Assembly (NCBI RefSeq): GCF_004337695.1
Contig: NZ_SJXJ01000009.1
Coordinates: forward strand, 184,995 to 248,994
Direction: 5' to 3'
From: Tenacibaculum sp. M341
Lineage (GTDB): Bacteria > Bacteroidota > Bacteroidia > Flavobacteriales > Flavobacteriaceae
DNA: 64,000 nt
Positions 55,472 through 62,089 of the stretch are shown piece after piece; the first letter of the stretch is position 1, and every line of letters begins with the position of its first letter. Under the pieces are notes generated by a model. The model searched no databases, was not told where the DNA came from, and was given only the letters and a program-made list of their open reading frames with translations. The position numbers were made by a program, and so were the translations under genes.

Positions 55472-55544
55472 GAAGATAGGTTGGCTTCGAACCAACATCC
55501 TTATGCTTGCTGGGCATACGCTCTTCCATTTGAGCTACTATCTT
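55472..55544 (-). tRNA. tRNA-like (anticodon-position AGC, C at position 33)
   Basis: Acceptor AAGATAG/CTATCTT, D arm GCTC...GAGC, anticodon stem TATGC/GCATA with loop CCAGCAA, T arm GTTGG-TTCGAAG-CCAAC. Position 33 is C instead of the near-universal U, and an AGC anticodon is rare in bacteria, so this may be a tRNA mimic rather than a translator. Confidence 0.7.
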
Positions 55545-55553
55545 CATATTTTA

Positions 55554-56915
55554 TTACCAGTTTTCTACTTTGTAATTTTTAAGCAATGTACCTGCTAAGA
55601 TAGGTTTTTCCTTAATTCCTTTAATTATCGGATGTAAGATTCTTGAAGCACCATCTACAGAATCTAATGGAGGAATATATCCTCTTTCAAACTGTTTTTC
55701 TCTTAAAACTTCTTTTGCCCCTGTAGATATCCAACCAACATCTACTGCATACATAAAAACATTATCTTCTTTCGCAAATTGCTCTCCAGAAGTTCGAGTC
55801 ATCATATTTAATGCTGCCTTTGTCATATTGGTATGCGGATGAAAAATTGTTTTGTTATGATAACTAAATTGTCCTTCTGAAGAAGTTACATTAATAATAA
55901 ATCGTTTCTTAAAACTAGATTTTTTAAGCAAAGGCATTAATTCTTTTATTAAAAAATACGGTGATATTTGATTTATTAAGTTCACTTCTAATAATTCGTA
56001 CATAGAAATTTCTTCCAATGTAGAGTTCCAACTTGTTTTATCTCTTGTATCTACAGGCTGACCAAATCTATTTATTTTAAAGTCTTCATATTCTTTTGAA
56101 CTAACTAATAAGTTTGTTTCTTGTAAAACAGAAGTCGAATTAGCTATACAGTACTTTTCTTCAGTATTTAAAAGTAACTCTTGTTCTTTTTTTACTAAAG
56201 GTAAGTAATATGAATCTGTATATTTTATTGTTTGAGCAGCATTATTAATCAAAATATCTAAAGAAGAATGTAGTGATGTATAGTGAGATATAAAATCTTT
56301 AACCGCTTTTAAATTTCGTAAATCTAAACCATAAACACTTAAGTTTTCTTTCCAAGAATCATAATCTTTTTCTTTTTTAAACTGCTCTAAAGCGGAAGCA
56401 GGAAACCTTGTGGTTACTGTCACATTTGCTCTAGCTCTTAATAGTTTTAAAGTAGTTGCATACCCAATTTTTACTCTTCCTCCTGTAATAATTACATTTC
56501 TATCTTCAAGATTCACATTATCAAACCTTAAATCATAATTTTCTTCAGCGCATTTTGTGCATAATCTATTATAAAAAAAGTGGACTTGTTTGTACTCAGT
56601 ATTACATACATAACAGTTTTTTGGCTTATGTAATGTTTTATACTTCTTTGATTTTTTCTTTTCTCCTTCAGAATACAACGTTTTATTGTCCATTGCATTA
56701 TTAAAAATAGTAGCCTCTTTTAACACGTTCATATCGTGTTCTCGTTTTACTTTAGCTATCTCATTTCCTTTTTGTTTTTTGGCTTTTTTATAAATTTTGG
56801 TAACCAATCCAGAAAACAATTGATTGTCAGGATTATTAAAAGGGTCTTCTTTTAATTCTTTTAAAACTTTAATACAATGTTCCCATTCTTCTTGGGTAAA
56901 CTTATATGAATCCAT
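55554..56915 (-). CDS. SDR-fold protein with N-terminal zinc ribbon, catalytic Tyr absent
   Basis: 453 aa. Residues about 96-125 form a four-Cys zinc site (NCYVCNTEYKQVHFFYN...LCTKCAEEN), then a Rossmann SDR domain: ITGGRVKIGYAT (about 135), LDILINNAAQTIKY (about 220), INVTSSEGQFSYHNK and FHPHTNMTKAALNMMTR. In the catalytic position the usual Tyr-x-x-x-Lys is Thr-x-x-x-Lys, so ordinary dehydrogenase activity is doubtful. Lies between tRNA-like genes, 13 bp after one, which suggests a role in the RNA-repair unit, for example an RNA-binding or NAD-sensing factor. Confidence 0.65.
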   Translation of the reverse strand: MDSYKFTQEEWEHCIKVLKELKEDPFNNPDNQLFSGLVTKIYKKAKKQKGNEIAKVKREHDMNVLKEATIFNNAMDNKTLYSEGEKKKSKKYKTLHKPKNCYVCNTEYKQVHFFYNRLCTKCAEENYDLRFDNVNLEDRNVIITGGRVKIGYATTLKLLRARANVTVTTRFPASALEQFKKEKDYDSWKENLSVYGLDLRNLKAVKDFISHYTSLHSSLDILINNAAQTIKYTDSYYLPLVKKEQELLLNTEEKYCIANSTSVLQETNLLVSSKEYEDFKINRFGQPVDTRDKTSWNSTLEEISMYELLEVNLINQISPYFLIKELMPLLKKSSFKKRFIINVTSSEGQFSYHNKTIFHPHTNMTKAALNMMTRTSGEQFAKEDNVFMYAVDVGWISTGAKEVLREKQFERGYIPPLDSVDGASRILHPIIKGIKEKPILAGTLLKNYKVENW

Positions 56916-56928
56916 ATTTTGTTATTTG

Positions 56929-57002
56929 TGGAATAGACGAGATTCGAACTCGTATCTGAAGCATTGCTGGCTCCTATTTTTCCATGTTAAAACTACTATC
57001 CC
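56929..57002 (-). tRNA. tRNA-like (anticodon-position GCA, A at position 33)
   Basis: Acceptor GGGATAG/CTATTCC, weak D arm GTTT...AAAT, anticodon stem GGAGC/GCTTC with loop CAGCAAT, T arm ACGAG-TTCGAAT-CTCGT. The loop places GCA (Cys) at 34-36 but A at 33. It sits between two protein genes with 10-13 bp spacers. Confidence 0.7.
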
Positions 57003-57012
57003 AATACTATTT

Positions 57013-57708
57013 TTAATCTAAAAAAGGCTCTACAAAACCAATAAATTCTAAATTACTCTTTTTCCAACGAGCACCATGACCTGACGGAATTCTAATTTCA
57101 TAAATTAATTCGTGTTTAAAATGATAAAATACATTCCACCATGTTTTTTCATTAAACATATTCGTTAAAATATCTCTAACTTTTTCTTCTTTTTCTTTAG
57201 GATTACCAGTAACAATTCCCCAATAATTATCATCGCTACGTTCTGCATGTTTTTCAAATGCACGCACTACTTTTGATACTTGCGAATTATATGGTTGAAA
57301 ACTAGCAATCATTAAATCAGATTGTAATGGTGGTATACCATCTGCATTTTGTACAGTTGCTGATGTAATTCTTTGTCCTAGTAATAATAAAATATGTTTA
57401 AAATCAATATACTCTATAATACTTGCCAATTCTTGAGTAAAAACTTTTTCTTCGAAATTATTTTTCTCAAAAGTTTGTAATACTTCTTTAAAAAAGGCAA
57501 ATGATTCTTTTAATAGCGGAGTCAGTTCATCTTTAAACAATGGCAACAACAATTCATTGGGTACACCATACTGGTGATAATAAATTAATTTTTCTGTAAA
57601 TAATTGTAAAATTTCTTCCTCAAAAAAAGCTTTATGTGTTATTAACCATTCTTTAGAAAGGTAATTTTTTGTTTGCCTCAATATATCAATTAACCGTTCT
57701 TTTTTCAT
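57013..57708 (-). CDS. Unknown 231-aa protein of RNA-repair block 2
   Basis: I do not recognise this protein. It is largely helical with a C-terminal strand motif YEIRIPSGHGARWKKSNLEFIGFVEPFLD, containing Gly-His-Gly and aromatic residues. No signal peptide. It lies between the 750-aa RING/TerD-like gene and a tRNA-like gene on the same strand. Confidence 0.6.
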   Translation of the reverse strand: MKKERLIDILRQTKNYLSKEWLITHKAFFEEEILQLFTEKLIYYHQYGVPNELLLPLFKDELTPLLKESFAFFKEVLQTFEKNNFEEKVFTQELASIIEYIDFKHILLLLGQRITSATVQNADGIPPLQSDLMIASFQPYNSQVSKVVRAFEKHAERSDDNYWGIVTGNPKEKEEKVRDILTNMFNEKTWWNVFYHFKHELIYEIRIPSGHGARWKKSNLEFIGFVEPFLD

Positions 57709-57751
57709 AATGCTTCAAGTCTCTTTTTCTTATAAAATTACCTAAAAAAAC

Positions 57752-57837
57752 GTCATCACAAATGTAGGGCAACGAAATGAAGTGATCTGCTATTTAATTA
57801 ACAAATTACTTCTTTCGCTATCGCTACATTGTAATGA
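57752..57837. repeat. REP-like inverted repeat (CGTCAT...ATGACG)
   Basis: CGTCATcACAAATGTAG / CTACATTgTaATGACG, an inverted repeat between two minus-strand genes, of the type scattered in flavobacterial genomes. Confidence 0.55.
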
Positions 57838-57853
57838 CGAATTTATCATATTC

Positions 57854-60106
57854 TTAGTCTAAAAACAATTGTGTAACACCCGCAGCGTTCATAGCCCAAT
57901 TGGTATCATATACCTCATCAGCTTCTGTTGCTTCAGTAACTAAAGTCAACTCTTGCGCTTCTGCTTTTAATGCTAATAAACTACCAACATTTAATTTGCT
58001 ATTTAGCTTATCTAACAATGTTTCTACACCTCTGGTATCTAAACTTTGAACAACTTGACCGTTAAAAGCCATTTCTAACCAAACAATTTCTCTGTTTTCA
58101 ATATCTAAAACTCCAAAAACCAATCCTTTGGTATTACCTTGTGTTATTCTTATTTGATGTTGTACACAAGATGGATCGTATGCAACTCCTGTTCTAGATG
58201 AAATTCTCATTGGATATTTGCTATCCATCCATCCCACAACTAAATTAGGTGACAAACTACCGTTTGAATATGCATTACAAGTAAATGTAACGTATTTTGC
58301 TCCTAAAAGCGCTAACTCATTTACATTAACATCAATATATTCAGCAGTACCAACCATTTCTGGTATTTTTTGAATATCGCCACTATGCTTACAACCTTTA
58401 ATAGTTAATTGCGAATATGAACAACGTTCTGTTGCGTTTTCATAAGCAACCATACAACTTAAGTCCATATCTAAATGTTGCGCTTTTAAACCTTGTCCCC
58501 ATTGTAAAAACAAACGAACTGTGTTTCCTTCTAACGGAAATCTAGTTCCCATTAAAGCAGAAGGTAAATCTTGTACAGTTTCACTTCTATCACCAATAGC
58601 AACAGGCATGTTATACAAACTAGGTTCAATGTATATTGTTTTGTTTTCGTTTTCTTGCTTAGAAAAACGCTCTAACATAACATCTAAACATACATCTTCT
58701 ATTTTAGATTGCATGTAAGCAATATCTTTATCTGTATACAATTCTAACAATTTGTTTGTCGGAATTCTTTTGTTTACTCCTCCTAAAGGTTTTACACTTC
58801 TATTTGCACTTTTATCAAAGTATGTTTTTGCATACATGTTTAGAGTAAATACCAAACGTGCTGGAATTTTATCTATAATTTCTGAAAAATGCTTCAATGT
58901 AACATCTGTCCCAAACCACAGCATATTCGAAAATAATGATCGTGCAAATAAACCTGGACGTTGCTTTAATAACTTAAAAGTATTCTCTGCATCACTTCGT
59001 AATCGGAAATGATTTACCTTTCCTTGCCAAACATCATATACTTCATTGTAAAATACATCTAATAATTCTGCTAAATATTCAAAACCTTTTCTTTTACTAT
59101 ATTCAGCCAAACGTAATGCTCTAATAAAACGTACCCACATTCCTCTTTTCGGATGCATCATTTCACAAGCTTTATCTGCTGGAATTTGTAAACTGTTTAA
59201 CCAAGTAGCTGCTCTTTTACATTCACTTCTTGAATATTTCAACTTTAATTCTGATGCAGCTTTTAATTTGGCTGTTGCACTGTTATCTGATAAATGATAT
59301 ACATGTCTATCATTTTTAGCTTTTCTATTAATGATAGTTTTTGGCTCAATAATCTGTAAAAAACCAGTATGTTTATACCATAGGTATCTTAAAATATCAT
59401 TCGGATTTTTAAAGAATTGTTGTACCTCATCTTCCTTCCCTTCAGCTGTTAATACATCAATTACCAACATTAAAGTTTCTTTCATACCAATAACAATGTC
59501 ATTTGGTAATGGAAATTCTTTTAATAAAGCTTTTAAACTTTCAACCTGAGTAGCATCTAAAGGCGTTTTAGATTGTAATAAATCGCTGTAAAACTTTAGA
59601 ATTTCTTCATAAGTCCACAATTCTAATACCTTTAATTTACTTCCTTGGTGTGTATATTCAATTTCTCCTTGCTCAAATGGTGTACCACAAAACGGACAAC
59701 CATTGTAGCGTTCTAATGGAAATGTTCCTTCTGGTATTGTATGACCACAAGCTAATGTTGTTCCGCTTTTTTTCTTAAAAACATTGCTAAAAGCTGTAAT
59801 TAAATGATCCACTAAACCTTCTCCTGTAGGAATATCCCAACCTTTAACTAAAGGAGTCCAGTTTTTATTAACTCCAGTAATTTCTTTTAATACTTCTAAT
59901 ATTTGAAGTTTTAATCTTGGATTTGCATTATTAATTGCTCTAAATAAAGACTCAGAAAATGTAAAACCTAGTTTTGAGGCATTCGCCACTAATACAGAGG
60001 TAGTTTGATTAATTTCTTTTGTTGTAGCTGTTATATATTCATCTGGAATATATATGGCATTTTGACGTACACTTACTTTTAATACTTCTTGTTTCATTAT
60101 TTTCAA
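57854..60106 (-). CDS. RING-type zinc-finger / TerD-like protein (MXAN_6230/SCO0854-like)
   Basis: 750 aa. A Cys/His treble-clef near residues 118-142 (LACGHTIPEGTFPLERYNGC and PFCGTPFE), a long helical middle (about 180-480) with HEAT-like pairs (LKQRPGLFARSLFSNMLWFG), and a C-terminal beta domain (about 545-700) with LFLQWGQG, LDMDLSCMVA, YIDVNVNELALLGAKYVTF, resembling TerD-type calcium-binding domains. This order matches the MXAN_6230/SCO0854 RING family as I know it, but not a TROVE/Ro60 protein. First protein gene after the Y-RNA-like array, so it may bind those RNAs. Confidence 0.6.
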   Translation of the reverse strand: MKIMKQEVLKVSVRQNAIYIPDEYITATTKEINQTTSVLVANASKLGFTFSESLFRAINNANPRLKLQILEVLKEITGVNKNWTPLVKGWDIPTGEGLVDHLITAFSNVFKKKSGTTLACGHTIPEGTFPLERYNGCPFCGTPFEQGEIEYTHQGSKLKVLELWTYEEILKFYSDLLQSKTPLDATQVESLKALLKEFPLPNDIVIGMKETLMLVIDVLTAEGKEDEVQQFFKNPNDILRYLWYKHTGFLQIIEPKTIINRKAKNDRHVYHLSDNSATAKLKAASELKLKYSRSECKRAATWLNSLQIPADKACEMMHPKRGMWVRFIRALRLAEYSKRKGFEYLAELLDVFYNEVYDVWQGKVNHFRLRSDAENTFKLLKQRPGLFARSLFSNMLWFGTDVTLKHFSEIIDKIPARLVFTLNMYAKTYFDKSANRSVKPLGGVNKRIPTNKLLELYTDKDIAYMQSKIEDVCLDVMLERFSKQENENKTIYIEPSLYNMPVAIGDRSETVQDLPSALMGTRFPLEGNTVRLFLQWGQGLKAQHLDMDLSCMVAYENATERCSYSQLTIKGCKHSGDIQKIPEMVGTAEYIDVNVNELALLGAKYVTFTCNAYSNGSLSPNLVVGWMDSKYPMRISSRTGVAYDPSCVQHQIRITQGNTKGLVFGVLDIENREIVWLEMAFNGQVVQSLDTRGVETLLDKLNSKLNVGSLLALKAEAQELTLVTEATEADEVYDTNWAMNAAGVTQLFLD

Positions 60107-60169
60107 TTTTTAAATCGCAGGTTAATTGCTTTTATTACATCATAGCTTCCTTTGATTTGATTCATAAAT

Positions 60170-60229
60170 AGGTAATTTTGTTTCTGTTTTTCATTTCCTG
60201 TGAATATTGTAGTAAGAAACAATTGACCT
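60170..60229 (-). ncRNA. Y-RNA-like hairpin 1
   Basis: Minus strand AGGTCAATTGTTTCTTACT ... AGAAACAAAATTACCT: about 15-bp stem with a single bulged C in GGTC opposite ACC, then an A-rich loop of about 27 nt. This bulged GGUC/ACC helix with CTTACT is repeated nine times in this region and resembles the Ro60-binding stem of Y RNAs. No T arm inside. Confidence 0.55.
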
Positions 60230-60237
60230 TAATTATT

Positions 60238-60330
60238 AATGGTAATTTAAAGACTTTTTACAACCAAAATACCTTTCTTTCGAAAGGTTAGGAATCGAAC
60301 CTAAAATGAAGTAAGTCTTTATTGACCATT
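60238..60330 (-). ncRNA. YrlA-like RNA: Y stem plus permuted tRNA-like domain
   Basis: Minus strand: AATGGTCAATAAAGACTTACTTC pairs with AAGTCTTTAAATTACCATT (long stem with the bulged C). Inside is T arm TTAGG-TTCGATT-CCTAA, an acceptor-like stem CCTTTC-GAAA-GAAAGG closed by a GNRA tetraloop, TA, and a D arm TTTT-GGTTGT-AAAA. This is a tRNA elbow in circularly permuted order, with the Y stem in place of the anticodon arm. It matches the topology described for bacterial YrlA Y RNAs. Confidence 0.6.
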
Positions 60331-60336
60331 ATTTTG

Positions 60337-60550
60337 AGGAACAGGTGGGATTCGAACCCACGACACAGGCACCTTAAAGTTTTGAAGTAAATGTGTATTG
60401 ACCTACCTTATGATGATTAATAAACAATTTGGACTCGAACCAAAAACCATAGAGTTTTGCCTGTTGAAGTATGTTTATTTTGACCATATTATGTTTTGTA
60501 GATAATCTACACATTCAATTTCCTTGCTCTACCAACTGAGCTACTGTTCC
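60337..60550 (-). ncRNA. tRNA-like gene split by a Y stem (acceptor GGAACAG/CTGTTCC)
   Basis: 5' part: GGAACAG-TA-GCTC-AGTTGGTA-GAGC followed by AAGGAAATTGA. 3' part: T arm GTGGG-TTCGAAT-CCCAC and acceptor CTGTTCC. The acceptor strands are perfect complements 200 nt apart. Between them the stem ATGTGTA / TACACAT plus GATTATCT / AGGTCAAT repeats the Y-type helix, and its loop contains a further Y-like element. The anticodon arm cannot be assigned with confidence. Confidence 0.55.
60410..60487 (-). ncRNA. Nested Y-RNA-like element with T arm
   Basis: Minus strand ATGGTCAAAATAAACA ... TGTTTATTAATCATCAT stem; the interior carries TACTTC and a T arm TTTGG-TTCGAGT-CCAAA but no clear D arm. It sits inside the long loop of the split tRNA-like gene on the same strand. 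Confidence 0.45.
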
Positions 60551-60570
60551 GTTATTAAATGATTTACAAA

Positions 60571-60649
60571 CCAAGATAATTTTGTTTCTAATTTTCAAGT
60601 GACAATTGAGTGAGCTATCGCTCAGGAAGTAAGATACAATTGACCTTGG
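60571..60649 (-). ncRNA. Y-RNA-like hairpin 5
   Basis: Minus strand CCAAGGTCAATTGTATCTTAC ... AGAAACAAAATTATCTTGG long stem with the GGTC bulge; internal hairpin TGAGC-GATA-GCTCA. Confidence 0.5.
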
Positions 60650-60703
60650 TTGTTTATCATCTATAATTATGTTAATGAACTTTTTCTTTTTTTTCTTTTT
60701 CAA

Positions 60704-60735
60704 TGCCTCATTATACGCCCTGTTATAATGAGGCA
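60704..60735 (-). ncRNA. TGCCTCA / TGAGGCA leader hairpin, copy 1
   Basis: 7-bp outer stem plus TATA-rich inner stem with an ACAGGGCG loop on the minus strand. Confidence 0.55.
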
Positions 60736-60860
60736 GGTACTTTTTCTTTCTTTAATTTTCCTTTTCTAAGCTTTCTCTTTCATTACTATTCTCCTTTTTC
60801 TAGCTATTCTTCTCTTTTCCAAATTTTCTTTTTGTTAGCATTTTTTCTTTTTCTTAATTA

Positions 60861-60903
60861 CTCTGCAAATATTTTACAGTATTACGCATTCTTTCTGCGT
60901 AAC
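60861..60903 (-). promoter_or_regulatory. RNA-repair promoter cassette 3
   Basis: Minus strand TTACGCA-GAAAGAA-TGCGTAA, then TACTGTAAAATATTTGCAG AGTAATTAAG. Upstream of Y-like hairpin 5 by about 215 nt. Confidence 0.6.
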
Positions 60904-60919
60904 AACTATTTTTTTTAAA

Positions 60920-60998
60920 AAAAGGTAATTTTATTTCTGTGGTTCAATTAGAAGTTGAATGGGCAAGCCCAAATGAAGTAAGAAATAATTGACCTTTT
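60920..60998 (-). ncRNA. Y-RNA-like hairpin 6
   Basis: Minus strand AAAAAGGTCAATTATTTCT ... AGAAATAAAATTACCTTTTT; inner hairpins GGGC-TT-GCCC and TTCAA/TTGAA. Nearly identical to hairpin 7. About 78 nt, and without a T arm, so a classical short Y-RNA-like form. Confidence 0.55.
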
Positions 60999-61045
60999 TA
61001 TTTTTTATGTTAATGAACTTTTTCTTTTCTTGTTTTCTTTTTCAA

Positions 61046-61077
61046 TGCCTCACTATACGCCCTGTTATAATGAGGCA
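61046..61077 (-). ncRNA. TGCCTCA / TGAGGCA leader hairpin, copy 2
   Basis: Same hairpin as copy 1, in the second repeat unit. Confidence 0.55.
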
Positions 61078-61190
61078 GGTACTTTTTCTTTCTTTAATTT
61101 TCCTTTTCTAAGCTTTCTCTTTCATTACTATTCTCCTTTTTCTAATTTTCTTTTCGTTAGCATTTTTTCTTTTTCTTAATTACTCTGCAA

Positions 61191-61226
61191 ATATTTTATA
61201 GTATTACGCATTCTTTCTGCGCAACA
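61191..61226 (-). promoter_or_regulatory. RNA-repair promoter cassette 4
   Basis: Minus strand TTGCGCA-GAAAGAA-TGCGTAA then TACTATAAAATATTTGCAG AGTAATT. Serves hairpin 6. Confidence 0.6.
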
Positions 61227-61241
61227 TATATTTTTTTTAAA

Positions 61242-61320
61242 AAAAGGTAATTTTATTTCTGTGGTCCAATTTTAAGTTGAATGGGCAAGCCCAAATGAAG
61301 TAAGAAATAATTGACCTTTT
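61242..61320 (-). ncRNA. Y-RNA-like hairpin 7
   Basis: Same fold and almost the same sequence as hairpin 6 (GGTCAATTATTTCT stem and GGGC-TT-GCCC inner hairpin). Recent duplicate. Confidence 0.55.
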
Positions 61321-61367
61321 TATTTTTTATGTTAATGAACTTTTTCTTTTCTTGTTTTCTTTTTCAA

Positions 61368-61399
61368 TGCCTCACTATACACCCTGTTATAATGAGGCA
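61368..61399 (-). ncRNA. TGCCTCA / TGAGGCA leader hairpin, copy 3
   Basis: Same hairpin, in the third repeat unit. Confidence 0.55.
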
Positions 61400-61490
61400 G
61401 GTACTTTTTCTTTCTTTAATTTTCCTTTTTCTAGCTATTCTTCTCTTTTTCTAATTTTCTTTTAGTTTGCATTTTTTCTTTTTCTTAATT

Positions 61491-61535
61491 ACTCTGCAAA
61501 TATTTTACAGTATTGCGCATTCTTTCTGCGCAACA
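61491..61535 (-). promoter_or_regulatory. RNA-repair promoter cassette 5
   Basis: Minus strand TTGCGCA-GAAAGAA-TGCGCAA is a perfect dyad; then TACTGTAAAATATTTGCAG AGTAATT. Serves hairpin 7. Confidence 0.6.
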
Positions 61536-61555
61536 AATATTTTTTTCATTTTTTG

Positions 61556-61680
61556 TGGAGCAGCTAGGAATCGAACCTACGACCCTATGTTAAAGGAGTA
61601 AGTTAAATTTGACCTTATTAATATTAGATAATCATCTAACTTAAAAGACATATGCTCTAACCTAACTGAGCTACTGCCCC
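61556..61680 (-). tRNA. tRNA-Lys(TTT) interrupted by a 50-nt Y-type hairpin
   Basis: Acceptor GGGGCAG/CTGCTCC with one G-T pair, D arm GCTC-AGTTAGGTTA-GAGC, anticodon stem TATGT (61652-61648) / ACATA (61590-61586), loop CTTTTAA giving anticodon TTT, T arm GTAGG-TTCGATT-CCTAG. Fifty extra bases (61591-61640) interrupt the anticodon loop and stem; they form the AAGTTA / TAACTT stem with the GATTATC / GGTCAAAT bulged helix seen in the other Y-like RNAs. This is far too short for a group I intron; excision by a protein endonuclease and RtcB or Rnl2 is inference. Confidence 0.6.
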
Positions 61681-61685
61681 ATTTT

Positions 61686-61761
61686 AAAAGGTAATTTTAT
61701 TTCTATTTCAAACCTTAATTGATTGGCATAAGCCATTGAAGTAAGAAATAATTGACCTTTT
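61686..61761 (-). ncRNA. Y-RNA-like hairpin 9
   Basis: Minus strand AAAAGGTCAATTATTTCT ... AGAAATAAAATTACCTTTT with inner hairpin TGGC-TTAT-GCCA. First Y-like RNA after cassette 6. Confidence 0.55.
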
Positions 61762-61805
61762 AATATTTTATGTTAATGAACTTCTTTTTTAGTTTTCTTT
61801 TTCAA

Positions 61806-61837
61806 TGCCTCACTATACGCCCTGTTATAATGAGGCA
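61806..61837 (-). ncRNA. TGCCTCA / TGAGGCA leader hairpin, copy 4
   Basis: Same hairpin, in the fourth repeat unit. Confidence 0.55.
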
Positions 61838-61961
61838 GATACTTTTTCTTTCTTTAATTTTCCTTTTCTAAGCTTTCTCTTTCATTGCTATTCTCCTTTT
61901 TCTAGCTATTCTTCTCTTTTTCTAATTTTCTTTTCGTTAGCATTTTTCTTTTTCTTAATTA

Positions 61962-62006
61962 CTCTGCAAATATTTTACAGTATTGCGCATTCTTTTTGCG
62001 TAACGA
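61962..62006 (-). promoter_or_regulatory. RNA-repair promoter cassette 6
   Basis: Minus strand TTACGCA-AAAAGAA-TGCGCAA then TACTGTAAAATATTTGCAG AGTAATT. It drives the whole array from the side of the ligase gene. Confidence 0.6.
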
Positions 62007-62089
62007 ATATTTTTTTCAAAAAAGTTTATATTCTTACAACTTGATTTTAAAAGCTAGAAGAATAATTTCAAACTCCTAGCTTATTCAGG

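Larger units (their letters stand above)
60669..62006. repeat. Four tandem repeat units of about 260-350 bp in the Y-RNA-like array
   Basis: Units beginning at about 60669, 61009, 61330 and 61770 share: GTTAATGAACTTTTTCTTTT, a TGCCTCA/TGAGGCA hairpin, a long T-rich tract with TTTCTTTAATTTTCCTTTT, and the promoter cassette ending in AACAACTATT-like sequence. They separate the Y-like RNAs, so each unit is promoter, purine-rich leader (on the minus strand), hairpin, then RNA. Confidence 0.85.

Noticed and set aside
57854-60106. Ro60 (TROVE-vWA) protein for the 750-aa gene.
   Set aside because: It has a RING-type zinc site and a TerD-like C-terminus but no vWA MIDAS (DxSxS) pattern, so it is not a Ro60 ortholog by reading.
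60703-60918. Open reading frames on the plus strand in the repeat array (also 61805-62044).
   Set aside because: Low-complexity Phe/Ser/Leu translation of a T-rich repeat; they run antisense to the structured RNAs and promoter cassettes.
61591-61640. Group I intron in tRNA-Lys.
   Set aside because: Fifty bases is far shorter than any group I intron and lacks its P/Q/R/S core.
60170-61761. CRISPR array.
   Set aside because: Repeats are hundreds of bases long with promoter and hairpin content, and spacers are not uniform.
61962-62006. Classical sigma-54 promoter in the cassettes.
   Set aside because: TTTGCA and its spacing are suggestive, but the -24 GG is absent in all six copies; I keep it only as an alternative.
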